From: JBGVSA01 sp049840475
Lineage (GTDB): Bacteria > Pseudomonadota > Gammaproteobacteria > Burkholderiales > Rhodocyclaceae
DNA: 64,000 bases
NCBI GenBank assembly: GCA_049840475.1
Contig: JASGKX010000001.1
Coordinates: 1,116,001 to 1,180,000, forward strand
Direction of reading: 5' to 3'
A program made the position numbers and the translations under genes. Shown here one piece after another: positions 63,395-64,000 of the stretch. The notes beneath the pieces were generated by a model. It made no database searches and was not told the origin of the DNA. It saw only the letters and a list, made by a program, of their open reading frames with translations. The number at the start of each line of letters is the position of its first letter. Position 1 is the first letter of the stretch.

Positions 63395-63430
63395 TGATAA
63401 GACTGTCTTATGACTGAATGTCGATTTCCT

Positions 63431-63463
63431 AGTCTAGTCGTCTAAATAGGCGCCGCCTAGACT
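63431..63463. promoter_or_regulatory. Inverted repeat between LysR gene and aldo/keto reductase gene
   Basis: AGTCTAG (63431-63437) and CTAGACT (63457-63463) are perfect inverted repeats 19 bp apart in the 98-bp divergent gap. It is a candidate LysR-type operator 30 bp upstream of the reductase ATG. Confidence 0.45.
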
Positions 63464-63492
63464 CAATCCAGTACAAAACACGAGGGCACGTC

Positions 63493-64000
63493 ATGGAAAC
63501 CCGACAACTTGGTCGAAATGGGCTCACCGTCTCAGCGCTCGGGCTGGGCTGCATGGGCTTGAGCTATGGATATGGGGCCGCTACCGACACGGCTGAAGCC
63601 ATCAAACTGATCCGCGCTGCCTTTGAGCAGGGCGTGACTTTCTTCGACACGGCCGAGGCCTACGGCCCCTTCGTCAACGAACGGGTGGTCGGCGAAGCGC
63701 TCGCACCGATGCGCGATCAGGTCGTCATCGCAACCAAATTCGGTTTCAAGCAGGGCGACATCCGCCGAGGGCTCGACAGCCGCCCCGAGCGCATCCGCCA
63801 AGTGGCCGACGAAGCGCTGATACGGCTGCGCACCGATCGGATCGACCTTTTCTACCAGCACCGCGTTGATCCTGACGTGCCTGTCGAAGAGGTGGCCGGA
63901 GCCGTCAAGGCGCTGATCGACGAAGGCAAGGTCCTGCACTTCGGCATGTCGGAGGCCGGTGTCGAGAGCATCCGTCGGGCCCACGCCGTGCAGCCGGTCG
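63493..64000 (+). CDS. Aldo/keto reductase (3' end beyond window)
   Basis: The first 169 residues are visible: METRQLGRNGLTVSALGLGC, then GVTFFDTAEAYGPFVNERVV with the catalytic Asp and Tyr (D..Y), VVIATKFGFKQG with the catalytic Lys, and IDLFYQHRVDPDVPVEEVAG with the catalytic His. This is an NADPH-dependent reductase of carbonyl compounds of the YajO/IolS type. The stop lies past the right edge. Confidence 0.92.
   Translation, partial: METRQLGRNGLTVSALGLGCMGLSYGYGAATDTAEAIKLIRAAFEQGVTFFDTAEAYGPFVNERVVGEALAPMRDQVVIATKFGFKQGDIRRGLDSRPERIRQVADEALIRLRTDRIDLFYQHRVDPDVPVEEVAGAVKALIDEGKVLHFGMSEAGVESIRRAHAVQPV

Overview
The window is a high-GC chromosomal segment of a betaproteobacterium, most likely order Burkholderiales and close to Alcaligenaceae (Bordetella/Achromobacter-like). 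The basis is family knowledge: the order ybgC-tolQRAB-pal-cpoB-queE-queC, the SPOR-dsbA-SDR cluster, hslVU and the cysteine-poor DksA. No species call is made.

Positions 1-45,400 are mostly ordinary housekeeping DNA. From left to right there is a GbsR/MarR regulator (cut by the window edge) with a perfect palindromic operator candidate, an AraC regulator with an early stop facing an Fsr-like efflux pump, and a 1.2 kb repeat-filled gap. Then come pncB, pta, carbonic anhydrase, SPOR-dsbA-SDR, ruvA-yecA-ruvB, a frameshifted NYN gene, an OmpA/BON protein, SulP, ilvA, a GtrII-like membrane protein, an ABC-F ATPase, mutY, flavin reductase-hslR, an AEC permease, hslVU, a STAS protein and dksA. The Tol-Pal operon follows and carries an extra lipoprotein resembling only the C-terminal domain of TolA. 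queE-queC, ackA with a MaoC-PTB fusion, glmU, a radical SAM protein, an Lrp regulator and glmS complete this part.

Positions 45,400-53,628 are the accessory region. Downstream of glmS, which has a 1-base insertion at its 3' end, lies a compact integron. It has an IntI1-like integrase on the minus strand, a perfect LexA box at its promoter, an attI site closely resembling attI1 with its two direct repeats, and an array of seven gene cassettes with well-formed attC sites. None of the cassettes is a recognisable resistance gene; one encodes a SUKH (SMI1/KNR4) immunity-like protein. The array ends in a collapsed attC and a cassette fragment cut by a complete IS21-family element (istA-istB, identical 26-bp ends, no target duplication). 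On the far side of the IS is the 3' third of a CoA-transferase gene, so the IS marks a rearrangement junction.

Positions 53,600-64,000 return to chromosomal genes: enoyl-CoA hydratase and an MHS-type transporter (what remains of a carboxylate catabolic cluster), a RibD-like reductase, nfeD-slipin, an ECF sigma/anti-sigma pair followed by a Tat-exported metallophosphoesterase and a cupredoxin, and a LysR regulator divergent from an aldo/keto reductase that runs off the right edge.

The most interesting item is the SOS-linked class 1-like integron without resistance genes. Two single-base insertions (NYN gene and glmS) and one premature stop (AraC gene) may be real lesions or sequencing errors.
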